Position numbers and translations under genes: made by a program
Shown: positions 1 to 12,783 of the stretch, in pieces
Position numbering within the stretch: position 1 is the first letter of the stretch
How the letters are laid out: each line of letters begins with the position of its first letter
Source: Basidiobolus meristosporus CBS 931.73
Taxonomy: Eukaryota; Basidiobolomycota; Basidiobolomycetes; Basidiobolales; Basidiobolaceae
DNA length: 64,000 bases
Direction of reading: 5' to 3'
Assembly (NCBI GenBank): GCA_002104905.1
Contig: MCFE01000149.1
Coordinates: 1 to 64,000 of the forward strand
The notes under the pieces: generated by a model
The model's database searches: none
The model's input: the letters and a program-made list of their open reading frames with translations, nothing else
Told to the model about the DNA's origin: nothing

Positions 1-1240
1 CTGATTAGCGATTCTTTGGTTGACAATGGCTCGGTTGGTGGCTGTAGGTTTAGATACTGGAATACTTCCATATCTGCGTCAATAAGCTCCTGGAATTGTT
101 CAGATAGAATCTTATCCTGTCGGAAGTAAACATTTCGCAAAACGAATCCGTCAATAAAGCCGACAAGGCCCGTGTAAGTGCCGATGATCAGCCACCAGTT
201 GGAGTTCCATTGCATGCACTTGCCAACCGCAAGCCAAGCAACGAACACGGAGATGGAGATAAATGCACCAACTCCAGAGCCAACCAGGTCCGCATAATAG
301 TCTATGGACCTTACGCCTAGACTTACTTTAAGCGGTTCAATTCTAACGACAGGGTTTGGTACATTATCTCCAGTTATCTTGCGCATAAGAATCTCCAGCT
401 CACAATCAGCCTTCAAGACAGACGTGAGGCATTTTTCGAAATACTCCATGTGGCTACGACGCGTGTGCTGCAGGAACATTGAAGTGAAGGTAAGCTCAAT
501 AGCTACGGCGGTATTTATGTAGAGCTGCCACATATTGCTCCATCCAAGTGGATATCCCATTCCAATCCACACAAATATTCCCGCCCAGTAGAAAATAAGT
601 GAGTAGATGGAACCGACGAGTATCGAGACAAAATTGCAGGATTTGTCGAACCAATTTTCCAAGGGCAATTTAACAGCATCACCAACGTCATCTTTGAGCT
701 CTTGAGCGATGAAGGTGTTTTTTTTTAATCCCGCAACCCCTGCGATCATGGTAGGATCACGCAGCAGGCGGCGACAGGTAGTATTTCTCGACCGTAACTG
801 GGCAATAATAGTCAGTAGTCGATCGCAATGGTTTTGCTGTTGGCGCATTAGCAGCGTGTCCGATATGTAGCATTGTATTGAGCTACCATCCTGCATGGCG
901 ATCTGCCAATTTGCTGGTGCGCCCAGAAAAATACCTGCTATCGCCCACCCAACCAAGGTGGCTAGTGTGCTCACAAAAATGAATCGGGATCCGGCGTACT
1001 CGGTGATGCAATCGAAAAAGCGACCTCCCATGGACCGCTTTTCCATTTCTTCAGAGCAAGGGCCGCTTGATGGTACCTGCTCGCTCATGATGGCTATCGC
1101 CTCAGCCTTGTTTATGGCAACAAACTGGGTTGTGGCAGCAGATTGGATGGCATATTGCCTTCCAGGCGAACAGATGTCATCGAATATTTTTTTGCAAAGT
1201 CTCTTGACCTTTGCGTCAGAGGGGCCGTTTGAATTACTCA
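1..1240 (-). CDS. FET4: Fet4-like low-affinity iron (Fe2+) permease, C-terminus outside window
   Basis: An uninterrupted reading frame starts with ATG at 1240 and runs off the left edge, giving 413 residues without a stop. It matches the fungal low-affinity iron permease family (plasma-membrane Fe(II) and other divalent metal uptake). The family signature lies at about residues 111-135: a hydrophobic segment (about 86-107) followed by NWQIAMQDGSSIQCY and then SDTLLMRQQ, the hallmark loop of Fet4. More hydrophobic segments follow (SILVGSIYSLIFYWAGIFVW, then a pair around WWLIIGTYTGLVGFIDG). Saccharomyces Fet4 is about 550 residues, so roughly the last quarter is missing from the window. No intron is needed. 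A run of nine A (sense strand) near 718-726 is in frame and so not a frameshift. The N-terminus before the first membrane segment is about 85 residues, shorter than in yeast. Family assignment is confident; metal specificity is inferred. Confidence 0.88.
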
Positions 1241-3130
1241 TGAGGAGAAGGTTACAACAGTGGATTGAAGCATAGTTATGGGTTGTCTCTGCTTATAAAT
1301 AGTTACTGCTATCCCCGCCTCCTTTGGGTTGACCGCTATTTCCCCCTAGGCCGTCGTTTTCTAGGTATACCCGTTCTAGCAATGATAAGACAATACAGCA
1401 AACACTACCAACGATCAGATAGTGATAAGAGAATGATCAGTAGCGTATCAGAGTATATCGCCACCCAATACAAAACCACCAGCCTCGAGCAACAGACTCT
1501 GCTCTCTGACAATGCATATATGGTAGAGATAGAGTTCGCTTGGACAGAACACATGGATATAAGATTTCCTAATCCATGGCCAGTATATTGGCATGTGACA
1601 TGATTGCATCCGGTATTGAGCATCAAGAAAACGACGACTGTGCTGCCCACGGCCATGTTTCCAGTGTAGCTTCAGACTCCTTGTCGGTCGGAACCCTTTG
1701 GGCTTCAAGCTTGTGCAGTGTTCTCGCTGCAACAACTCATACGTGAACACATGGGTATATAAATATTAGCATTTGCGTTTTTTACGTGTAATTTGATTAG
1801 TGACCATTGAGCAAGAGTGGTCTACACCCTATTGATTCATATTTGTGGAAAACCGAGTTACGCATTTCCTTTCACTTCGTGGAGAAATGGCTGCATATAA
1901 TTCGCGGATCCATTTCTGGTGTAGGCTTAGTAAGGTACTTTTCATGGTCTGCGAAGACCTCATCAGTTATGTATAGACCATTAGATAAACCATAAATGGT
2001 AGCCGGTTCTGGGATCTGGGGCCGAATCTTCGTTCAAGGATCCGATGATTGCAGTGGATTGATCGATTAATCGATTGCGCACGGTATAATCTCGTTAATA
2101 ATGCCAATCCCAAAGATAAACTTCGGCTTTTCCTTGGTTTGTTTAATCTATTGACCAGGGACTAACTCTGCGCACCGATATCTCAGTCCAGAGCAACAGA
2201 TGAACTTGGTGCAGGATCCAATGTTGGCCCTACAAATATTGGTTTCGAGTACCCTGCGGCTTTACTGCCTTATTTGATACCGATTGCCAGATAAACTAGA
2301 TTTCACATTCCCGAATTACACGCTCCCATTCTATATATACATCGATACTATACTACCAAAGAAAATCCCCTGATATTTAATCCTCTACGCACACATTAGC
2401 CATGGCCCACAATACAGACGTGGTGACTCATGAATCATTTTCCAGTACGGATGAGTTACATGACTCATGTTGAACGATTTTTTCTCGACAGTAGTACTCC
2501 CGAGACGTTGGAGCTACTCCGCCTCTACTCCTGTTGAGCCAATCATGTACAGATTTGAAAAGTGAAAGGTGTCTGACGATTTTGTCCATAACTTGCGTTG
2601 AAGAAACCAATTTCCTGTTGTTTTATTACATTTGACCATATATATATATGAGTGTGAGTGTGGGTGTGGGTGTTAATTAGACTAGTCACATACAGATATA
2701 TGTAGAAAATCCATCAATATGAACTAAGTACCTATCCGAGAAATTGCTAGACCCAAGACATTGACTTACCACACTTGAGAGAAACCAACGCAACACTTAA
2801 TACTTTGCACTCTACCGGGGGATTGGGAGTCGCAACAATCTGATTTTCATATGGATTTATACGGTATGGCATCGATCTGTATCATGCTGCTGCTTTCGCT
2901 GGATGACGGGAATCACTTAGTGGCTCGCGTACAAGCCCTTCTGACATCCATGTGCTTTTTCCAATACTTCAGCTTTGATCTTGGCATTGAAGATGCATAT
3001 TGCTACAGTGTTACACACGAATCCCACACTGGTACCGTACATAAGTGTAAGTTTCAAGTTGTTTATACAGGTTATTATTTATAGGTGGGTTATACGGAAT
3101 AAGAAAAGATGAGACTTGGTCTAGTTCCAT
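1241..3130. other. Intergenic region between the divergent/convergent neighbours, no gene recognised
   Basis: About 1.9 kb with only short ORFs (longest about 110 codons on either strand) that show no domain, no consistent splice structure and overlap each other on opposite strands. The right end holds the 3' flank of the minus-strand gene that ends at 3131; the left end is the upstream region of the iron permease. A TA/TG microsatellite lies at 2638-2674. Confidence 0.5.
2638..2674. repeat. Simple repeat: TA run followed by GTGTGAGTGTGGGTG-type repeat
   Basis: An alternating TA tract (about 2639-2650) runs directly into imperfect TG/GGGTGT units. It lies between genes and has no evident coding function. 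Confidence 0.8.
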
Positions 3131-5242
3131 TCAAAATGAGGAGTTGTCTATTGACATGAATTGATGACCTCGCTGAACACTGTTGAGCTCGGGCTCTGAG
3201 CAATTGGAGAGTGTCAGCGGCATGCTGTTGGACATTCTTTTGGACGATGCGTGTCGGAATAGCTTCTTTGGTTTCCCCTCGGACTTGATAGAATTCCCTT
3301 GAGAGTGACCCTTTTTAGCAAAGAGCTTTTTGTGCTTTTTTCCATTGGTAGTGAGGTCGGAAGAAGCGCTCGACAGTGCTTTGTTCACTTGTACGGAGGA
3401 GGCGTTTGGAGTGTGGTATGCAGAGCTAGGATGAGCATTACCGCCGTTCTTTTTGAAAAATCCCCCAGCCCACTGCTTCATGTAATTTGCTCGTTGGCGT
3501 ACTGATCTAATACAAGAGTCCACTGATTACCATCGCCAGCTACTAGGTGCAGGTCAATACGTAAGTCATTTACCTTTTGGCCATCTGCATGTTCACTTTA
3601 CCAGAGTTCTTCATCAGGAACAATATGGCGCAGTTAGCCAGAAACAGGATGATCAAGAACAGGTCAAACGAACACCATCGCACCACAAAAGTGTACGTCG
3701 TCAAAAAAAGCAGCACCTTTCTCCGGCTCTTGACTCTACCAATCTCCTTCAAATCTGGCAATACCCAGTGAATATTTGGGGGGTTGTACAACGGAGCATG
3801 TCTATGACAACCATACCTGCGTAAGTTAACTTTTTCTTTGTGGCTGAATCGATCTCAGGGTAGGTTAGTAGAGCTATGAACTGGATTGGGATGTCCTTGA
3901 AACTTGTGTAATTTTGCCCTTGGTTCTTTCTAGCCTTGTTTGGGACTGGTGACTCAAACCAATGACCCAGTACCCCTAATCCCTGCTTAGACCACCAGTT
4001 TTCTTCTTCATTGTCTAGATCATCCAGTGAGCTTAAAGAATGATCCGAAGGAGCCGAGATTGACTGCTCATGTTGCAATGATGAAGGCGGCAGCCTTTTC
4101 ATTTGAGGCCTTGTATTGGGCTCGGCGCTCAAAACAGGGATATATGCGGAATCGACCCCCTGTTTCTCTTCGCTTATATTAGGTAAAGAAATCGATGAAA
4201 TGTTGGTATTCAGGTTGCCTTGGGTAGGTTGCTTGCCGTCGCTAGCTGCTACTGCATCTATCCCCACATCAGAAAACGATGGCGTACTTGATTTGAGATC
4301 CTTGCTGATATAGTACTGTGAAAGACTCGACGCTTCGTCATCGGTACTAGCCGCGTCAATATTGAGCTTTTCCCTGCTATGGGAAACCTCCTCCTTAATT
4401 TGGTTATTGCTAATGTTGACTGCAGGCCAGAAACATCGCCAGGATAGCTTACCGAAAATCTGCTATCATACCAAGTCTTCAACCACCTCGCAAGCACTTT
4501 AGAGCTAATCTTGCCTTGAATGGAAGGAACAACCACTGCATTCAAATACTCAAAGTTCGAGTCGATCTCGGAGTACTCGTTTCCTTCGGAAACTATGCCG
4601 AGTAAAAGAGATTAGCAAGTGTGACATAGCACTGAGCTACAAGGGCAGGACTCCCCACTGACAATAGTAGGGTATGCTATTTACCTTTGTAGTGAGGAAA
4701 CTGTTTGGTGATTACTCGATAAGCGCTGGTGGATTTGTGGTGTCGTGTAGAATCGTTGGCTTGCAGAATGAAATAATTTGAAGAATTGATATTTCTCCTC
4801 CCATGACTCGAACTGACCAAAGTGGGACGTACCCACATATCTATGCTATCTTCTGGAGTAAAAGAGAAGGGGTGAGGGCAGTTGAGGATCAATTAGCTTG
4901 GCAGGCCAAGATGCTATGAGCAATGTAGGTTCAGCAATGGTTTACGTGGGAAATAGAAGAGCCTGGATTGGATGTAACAAGACGGTTACGGGATTCAAAC
5001 ATTCGTTTGAAAAACCGTCCTGCACAAGTAGTCTACCTTTTTATTTTTTTCATTGGGCTCAATCCAATCGTCCTGCCAAGCAGTCTGAAACAAACAGCAG
5101 ATTCCAACCAGGCCAGTGATGGAATGGGTCAAGGCCCAATAAGAGCCATGATGAGCCTAGTGAAGCCATTATGCGTCCATTTCCAAACCAATTTTCCTAA
5201 AATAGAAGCTAGATTCACGAACAATCGATAAGACCGATCCAT
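3131..5242 (-). CDS. Unrecognised multi-exon protein with C-terminal hydrophobic segment
   Basis: Frames on the minus strand join across small introns: exon 4685 to about 4878, intron 4593-4684, exon up to 4592, a 59-nt intron after TWYDSRFS (about 4395-4453), a long exon to 3817, intron 3755-3816, exon 3754-3574, intron 3507-3573, last exon 3506-3131 (TGA). The protein has a middle domain around MWVRPTL and LNAVVVPSIQGKISSKVLARW, a serine/acid-rich stretch, then a conserved-looking C-terminus: KDIPIQFIALLTYPEI, a long hydrophobic segment (VLLFLTTYTFVVRWCSFDLF, then LIILFLANCAILFLM), a basic linker ending AKRSVRQRANYMKQW and a basic serine-rich tail. This suggests a membrane-anchored protein with cytosolic domains. 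The 5' part is inferred: a start at 5242, an exon reading TAWQDDWIEPNEKNKK, and a 17-nt microexon would give open frames, but other choices are possible. I do not recognise the family. Confidence 0.55.
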
Positions 5243-5807
5243 CACCAAGGGATGCTGATAGGGTGGGCTTCGCGGCTGGCGATGTAATCCATGCAGAACT
5301 AATTGCTGAACTCATGCTTTGCTCATCTCCACGACAGTCCAGATTGGTTTTGGATATATTGACTCGAACCGCTCAAAATGGCCAGATTTCCAGATGGTAA
5401 CTGATCACGCTTGTTCGGGTTAAATTGGTGGAGCAAGTTCTATTGTGACTGTGAACTCAGATCAGTTATTCCCTGTCTTCGACCCTCGGCTATTGTCCAG
5501 CCACGCGTGGACAGCAATGGCTGATGCTCACCAACAAGGTGCAGCACAACTTGTTTGGAGTAAAACGGAGTTCTCGAGCTCATTTGGCGTCGGTTTTACC
5601 TGTAGTCGCTAGAGATTGGAGCTATCTGCGATCAACTATGCAACCTGATCTAAGCTTAGATTTCTTTCTCCAACCCCGATATCATCCCAAGCACATATTG
5701 CCAATTTCATTGACTCATGGCACCACTTCTGAGCGAGCTCTATATAACCCAGCAAGCTACATTACCCTGTTTGATTCATTATCAGCTTTCTCTTCCAACT
5801 TTGGCCA
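5243..5807. other. Intergenic promoter region between divergent genes
   Basis: This stretch separates the minus-strand gene ending near 5242 from the F-box gene on the plus strand. It contains a TATA element (5741-5747) in front of the F-box gene. No convincing coding exon is visible. Confidence 0.5.
5741..5747 (+). promoter_or_regulatory. TATA box of the F-box gene
   Basis: TATATAA lies 61 nt before the ATG at 5808, within the range usual for a fungal TATA element with a short 5' leader. Confidence 0.5.
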
Positions 5808-7421
5808 ATGGAGCATTGCATACTGCACAGCCTCCCTACGGAGATTTTCGATCGCATTCTTTTGCTTACCGGCAAGCCAGCAGAGCTGTTTCATCTGTTA
5901 TCCAAGACCGATAAGGCGATCTTTTCCCGGTTCCTCTCCTCTGACGCTTATTGGAGAGAGGCATTCAAAGAATGGCACGGGCTATCAGACGACCAATTCT
6001 TTGGAGAGCCGTCGCGGCACTTGCAGCTTCTGGGCTCACCGTTGGTGCCTCCGACCTACAACCCCACAACCCTGACCTCGCTATGGTATCAAAAATACTG
6101 CAATCACGAACGAATCCCTTATTTATGGGCGCGTAAGAGATTAATTTCTACCCAAATGGACCCAGTCGATAACTCTTGGACGTATGTGAGCAACTCCGAA
6201 TGGGACTTGATTCGCTGGAAGATGGGCCTTTTCCAAGTCCTCGACCCTCTAACTAGAGCATTTGCCACGCACCAACTTCCCGATGATAAAGCATCCATCG
6301 TAAAGGTGACTATTCAAGGATCATTGATAGTTTTGGAAGCAGAACGGAGGCATCTTCGAAACAGGCTGATGTTTTATGTATGGTGCTCAGAGAAGCAAGG
6401 CTTTGTTTTCCCGATGGTTGACAAGCCCATGTCACACGAACTTGACGAAACCTCGAATTACAAACTCATTACGTGCCAACACCCATACATGGTCATACAG
6501 AGGATCCCAATGGGAGCTCTCTCAAGCGAATATCAAATCTGGAATCTATCAACATTGGCCTCACCAGTGCTCATACCCACCACACAACTCACAACACAGC
6601 CTAGGCCATTTATCAACATGTATCTCTTTTTCTATCTTGGGATCTTGGAAGAGCTCGATGAGTTTAAGGGCGTGGCGATTCATCCGAAGCTACCCTGGTT
6701 TTTGACACTCTCAAGAAGCAATGCTCAGCTATGGAAATATCGAGAGGGCAACCGGCCAAAACTTAGTCATTATGGGAATGTTGAACCTTGGAAAGAAACG
6801 GAGCTCCCATGGGCTGTCAGCAGGGATTATAGCCCAACAACTGAAGTGGCCTCATGGGAGCCCGAACGAGAATACATCTCTGCGCACCTTTTGGGAGATA
6901 AAGCATGCCTACTCTATGCCAGTCTACCGACAGATCACAAAGTTCCACGGGTAACTTACTATATATTCATATACCAACTGCCACCTTTCGATGATGGCCA
7001 TACCGATACGACCGGGAATTTGCAACACAGAATTCAGATCGAAGTAGCCCAGACATCCAAGCTGAGGGAGCATCATGTAATAGAAATGGCCAATCTAAAT
7101 CTAATTGTGATCTCCTACCGAGATGACACCAAATTGAAATTTATTCTGGTCAACACCAACACGCTACAGGTTACCATGAACTTGAATGTTGACATTAATT
7201 GTCGTGACACCATTCATATACGAAAACTGACCAAACGTCTGAATTTTCTCTTGGTATGGACCACTGGGGGGGATTTTTTTGTCATCGATGTGTGGAATCC
7301 ATCGTTACTGGGTTGCTTCTCGACGGAGCCGACCTCAACAGTGGTTTCCACAACAAATCTTTCGTTTGTTTTGCAACTGGAAAATCGGGTTGCAAAAGAG
7401 TATTTATTAAACTTTTCTTGA
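5808..7421 (+). CDS. F-box protein, intronless
   Basis: A 537-codon open frame. Residues about 6-50 form an F-box: LHSLPTEIFDRILLLTGKPA followed by ELFHLLSKTDKAIFSRFL and the W-R-E-A-F turn at the end. F-box proteins recruit substrates to SCF (Skp1-cullin) ubiquitin ligases. The rest (about 110-537) has many short beta-like stretches with spaced W, L and V residues, as in WD40/beta-propeller or Rpn-type F-box proteins, but no canonical WD repeat is clear. The start at 5808 puts the F-box at the very N-terminus and follows a TATA box; upstream in-frame extension is not needed. No intron signals interrupt the frame, unlike most neighbours. Function beyond SCF substrate adaptor is unknown. Confidence 0.8.
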   Translation: MEHCILHSLPTEIFDRILLLTGKPAELFHLLSKTDKAIFSRFLSSDAYWREAFKEWHGLSDDQFFGEPSRHLQLLGSPLVPPTYNPTTLTSLWYQKYCNHERIPYLWARKRLISTQMDPVDNSWTYVSNSEWDLIRWKMGLFQVLDPLTRAFATHQLPDDKASIVKVTIQGSLIVLEAERRHLRNRLMFYVWCSEKQGFVFPMVDKPMSHELDETSNYKLITCQHPYMVIQRIPMGALSSEYQIWNLSTLASPVLIPTTQLTTQPRPFINMYLFFYLGILEELDEFKGVAIHPKLPWFLTLSRSNAQLWKYREGNRPKLSHYGNVEPWKETELPWAVSRDYSPTTEVASWEPEREYISAHLLGDKACLLYASLPTDHKVPRVTYYIFIYQLPPFDDGHTDTTGNLQHRIQIEVAQTSKLREHHVIEMANLNLIVISYRDDTKLKFILVNTNTLQVTMNLNVDINCRDTIHIRKLTKRLNFLLVWTTGGDFFVIDVWNPSLLGCFSTEPTSTVVSTTNLSFVLQLENRVAKEYLLNFS

Positions 7422-9189
7422 CACCAGTGCTGAAGGAACCATGCATATCACGCTACTTCAGCTTTCCTATTCGATTCTCCAAGCTATGCGATAGTTAAAT
7501 TCCATCGTTAATCCTGCCATCATTTGTGCGCACCTTGATGGCCATAGATTCCAGAAGGGGTGCTTTCATTGCTGCGAGTGAAGATTACGGTGGTTTATAG
7601 ACGATTAATTCTTTGCTGCTTCACACCACAAGCAGCAAATCGTCAGCAAGCACGTGAGTGAAGCCAAAACGACCCATACTGGTTGCCTCACAAGTGGCCG
7701 CATTGGATAGGAAACTGCCCAACACTCAAACAAGCAAGCCTATACAAGAAACATCCAGCTGGCCGCGAGCACGGATGGAGTAGATTCTTTACAAATCGAA
7801 GCCAGGTGAGCGTGAGATAGCCCAGTTATAGACCATAGTGTAATTAGCCGAATACTCTGGTGCATAAACCACACCCAGAATGGCTATTATATGACAAGTG
7901 GATATTTAAAATTCTGGCATTCTCCAAACCACCAGATTGCCCGGAATATCGCTTAATCTGACCATAAAATCCCTTCGGCTTATCGATAATTGGCTTACAG
8001 GTTTTTTGCCGAGTGGTGGGTGTTTATTCGAATTCAGTGGCTTGTAAAGGTGGCAGTGATTATGGAACTCGATACTCCATTCTCTCACTGGTGATTCTCG
8101 TGATTATGTATGTTCTGGTGTTACGTTTAGCTTTGTCGCATGCGTGCCAACCATGTATCTTTTCTAATCGGTTCCCTCATTCGTGCCGGCTATCATAAAC
8201 GAGGATCTATATAATTGGTCCAACAAATAGTGTACAAGTAATGGCAAGTTCCCTAGCAGGAAACCACCGCTGAACTCTCACCAGCAGGATGGCTTAATAT
8301 GGGTTAACCCTATTGTATTCAGCCGAGGGGTTTGAATGACCTGATGATGGCACCTGATTCTACAACCTGTCAGATATACGAATGCGTTCGGGTTGGTAGG
8401 GGAGAGGATTAGCTTTACTCTTGTCATCCCCGGGCACGAGGCTTCACATTATCAATTTCACTGCACTGGTGGAAATCCTCCTACGTGCGACACCACCCGA
8501 CGGCAACGGATACACCCGATACTCGGCTTGTTGCAGCATGAAAACGATAGTGTAAGCATTACGTTTACCCCAACGTCATCCACCAATCACTGAGCTCCCA
8601 AAAAAATGATCCCTTCCCCTTCACCCCGTTCCAAATGCAGAAGTAACCTGTTATCAGCCAAAGCGGGGTAAACTGGGATACTCCACTGGAGAGAGACTAG
8701 GCTCTAGAATCGAACTCTTCCGATGTGCGACGCTTGAATGACCGTGACAAATCTCTATTGCACAGTGTGTTGTCCCTCCTATGACCGTGTCTCTACAGCC
8801 TCTGTGTTGATGTTCAACGTAATCAGCGCTTATCTGCCGTCCGAATTCGACCCCCTCCACATTTCTTCCGAAATGATCAACACTGAGTGTGCCGGGATAT
8901 CCCAATTTGCAACAGCATCCGTTCAGGCATCCCCCATATGATCGCTTTCTAAAAGAAGTTACATATGGATCAGTCACTCAGGATGCATATATATTTACAC
9001 TATAATAACAATTAGAGTTGAGCGGTTGTTCAGTCGTCATCCTCGATGACCAACCATCACGGATCACGAATTTTTTTCCACCCAATGTTGGATTTCCCCC
9101 CAACGAAAATTTCATAGAAATAGAGCCTCCCCTTCGCCTTGGAGACAGCATTCAGCTTCTCTCTGCAATTACCGGAACACAACATCAAC
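7422..9189. other. Intergenic region, no gene recognised
   Basis: About 1.8 kb. Short ORFs (60-107 codons) occur on both strands without domain, start context or splice support. The right part is the promoter and leader of malate dehydrogenase; an AT-rich TATATAT element lies near 8986-8993. Confidence 0.5.
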
Positions 9190-10304
9190 ATGTTCGCTTC
9201 TCGTCAACTCACCTCTATTGCTCGTCGTTCCTTCTCCACCTCTGTTGCTGCTGTATGTACTACCTATTCATGCGAGATCTGCGTTGGTACTAATCATGAA
9301 CTCATTTTCCCTTTTAGAACGCCACAAAGGTTGCCGTTCTTGGTGCTGCTGGTGGTATTGGCCAACCTCTCTCCCTTCTCTTGAAGCAATCCACCCTTAT
9401 TGATCACCTCAGCCTTTACGATATCGTCAACACCCCTGGTGTCGCCGCTGACTTGAGCCACATCAACACTCCTTCCAAGGTTACCGGTCACGTTCCCGAA
9501 AACGATGGTTTGAAGGAGGCTCTCGTCGATGCCAACGTCGTCGTTATCCCTGCCGGTGTTCCCCGTAAGCCTGGTATGACCAGAGACGACTTGTTCAAGA
9601 CCAACGCCGGTATTGTCAGAGACTTGGCCACCGCTGCCGCCAAGTACTGCCCCAAGGCTCACATGTTGATCATCTCTAACCCTGTTAACTCCACCGTTCC
9701 CATTGTTGCCGAGGTCTTCAAGAAGGCTGGTGTCTACGATCCCCGCAGAATCTTCGGTGTCTCCACCCTTGACGTCGTCCGTGCCTCTCGGTTCGTCTCC
9801 GAGGTAAAGAGCGACATTGATCCCTCTACCGCCGTCACCGTCATTGGTGGTCACTCCGGTACTACCATCATCCCCATCCTCTCCAAGGTTCAACCCTCCA
9901 AGAAGTTCACCCAAGAGGAGCTCGATGCTTTGACCCACCGCATCCAATTCGGTGGTGACGAGGTCGTCAAGGCCAAGGCTGGTACTGGTTCCGCCACCTT
10001 GAGTATGGCTTTCGCCGGTGCTCGTTTCGCCCTTAACGTTTTGGAGGCTACCGTTGCCGGTAAGGCCGGTATCGTCACTCCCACCTACGTCTCCCTCGAG
10101 GCTGACCCCGAGGGTGGCAAGGTCGTCAAGGGTGAGACCGACAACCTCGAGTACTTCGCCAGCAACGTCGAGCTTGGTCCCGAGGGCGTCAAGAAGATCC
10201 TCCCCATCGGTGACATCAGCGAGTTCGAGAAGAAGCTCCTTGCTGAAGCCATCCCCCAACTTAAGTCCAATGTTCAAAAGGGTGTCGAATTCGTTAGCGC
10301 TTAA
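9190..10304 (+). CDS. MDH1: Malate dehydrogenase, mitochondrial precursor (2 exons)
   Basis: Exon 1 (9190-9252) encodes a 21-residue start rich in R, S and T ([21 protein letters not shown]), a typical mitochondrial presequence. The intron 9253-9317 is GTATGT...TTTTAG (65 nt). Exon 2 (9318-10304) gives a total of 349 residues. NAD-dependent malate dehydrogenase interconverts malate and oxaloacetate in the citric acid cycle. Visible motifs: Rossmann GAAGGIGQ (about 30-37), the substrate-binding mobile loop [15 protein letters not shown] (98-112), SNPVN (141-145), catalytic Asp in [11 protein letters not shown] (D173) and catalytic His in GGHSGTT (H200). Length matches the family. Codon use is strongly biased to GTC, GGT, AAG and CCC, a sign of high expression; the bias also creates a long spurious open frame on the opposite strand. 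Confidence 0.97.
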
Positions 10305-10990
10305 ATCCGCTCACCATTCATCAGACAACCCAATAGAATCGATGGATTCATTCATTCTTCATAGTATATAACTCACCTCACCACATACCATATCACTGCC
10401 GAATTCAACGAGTATTCTTTTAAAAGTTACTAGTTCGTCCACGTAGAAGAAAATTTGTCTTGGGGAATTTCCGGTTTCTCCGAACAATCACCATCAATAA
10501 AAGAAAATCAAAACTAAACTCAGTGAGCATGAGGGGTTCAGGTCGGGGCAGGATTCGTATTCATATGGTCTATCTTGTATGATGACCTCAACCGAAAGGG
10601 TGAAGTGGGCGGTCTCCTGAATTACGCATCCTGAATAGTTCATTGCCTTTTATCACCGGTAAATGGAAATGAGCGTCCAAGCATCTCGTTGGAATTAGAA
10701 AGAGGTGGGTCCCATTGAGGGAGTGGACATTATAGAGGAGCAGCAAGTGTAAGGGATAATTCATCGATAAGACAAGTTCAACACATACTTCATTGTCACA
10801 TTAAAGGAATACAATGCCATTGACTACAAAATAGGATCATACTCCTTCAATCCCTTTCACATCAAATAGAAACTACGAAAATACCAAGGAAAGCGGAGAT
10901 GTAATTGATGATTGAGTTTAATACCATGAATGGATCCTGCTTATGCTGCTAACGGTGTCACATAAAATAGCCAAACCTCATGCAATAGAT
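10305..10990. other. Shared 3' flank of convergent genes
   Basis: About 690 bp between the end of malate dehydrogenase (+) and the end of the MAP kinase (-). It should hold both 3' UTRs and polyadenylation sites; AATAAA-like AT-rich runs are present (for example near 10,495). No gene seen. Confidence 0.5.

Positions 10991-12783
<1,793 letters not shown>

Noticed and set aside
4421-4453. Alternative 33-nt intron (GTAAGC to CTGCAG) in the unrecognised membrane protein gene
   Set aside because: Shorter than any other intron in the window; the 59-nt version ending ATTAAG keeps the frame equally well.
9294-10277. 327-codon open frame on the minus strand opposite malate dehydrogenase
   Set aside because: Low-complexity G/D/L/V-rich product caused by the strong codon bias of the sense gene; no start context or domain.
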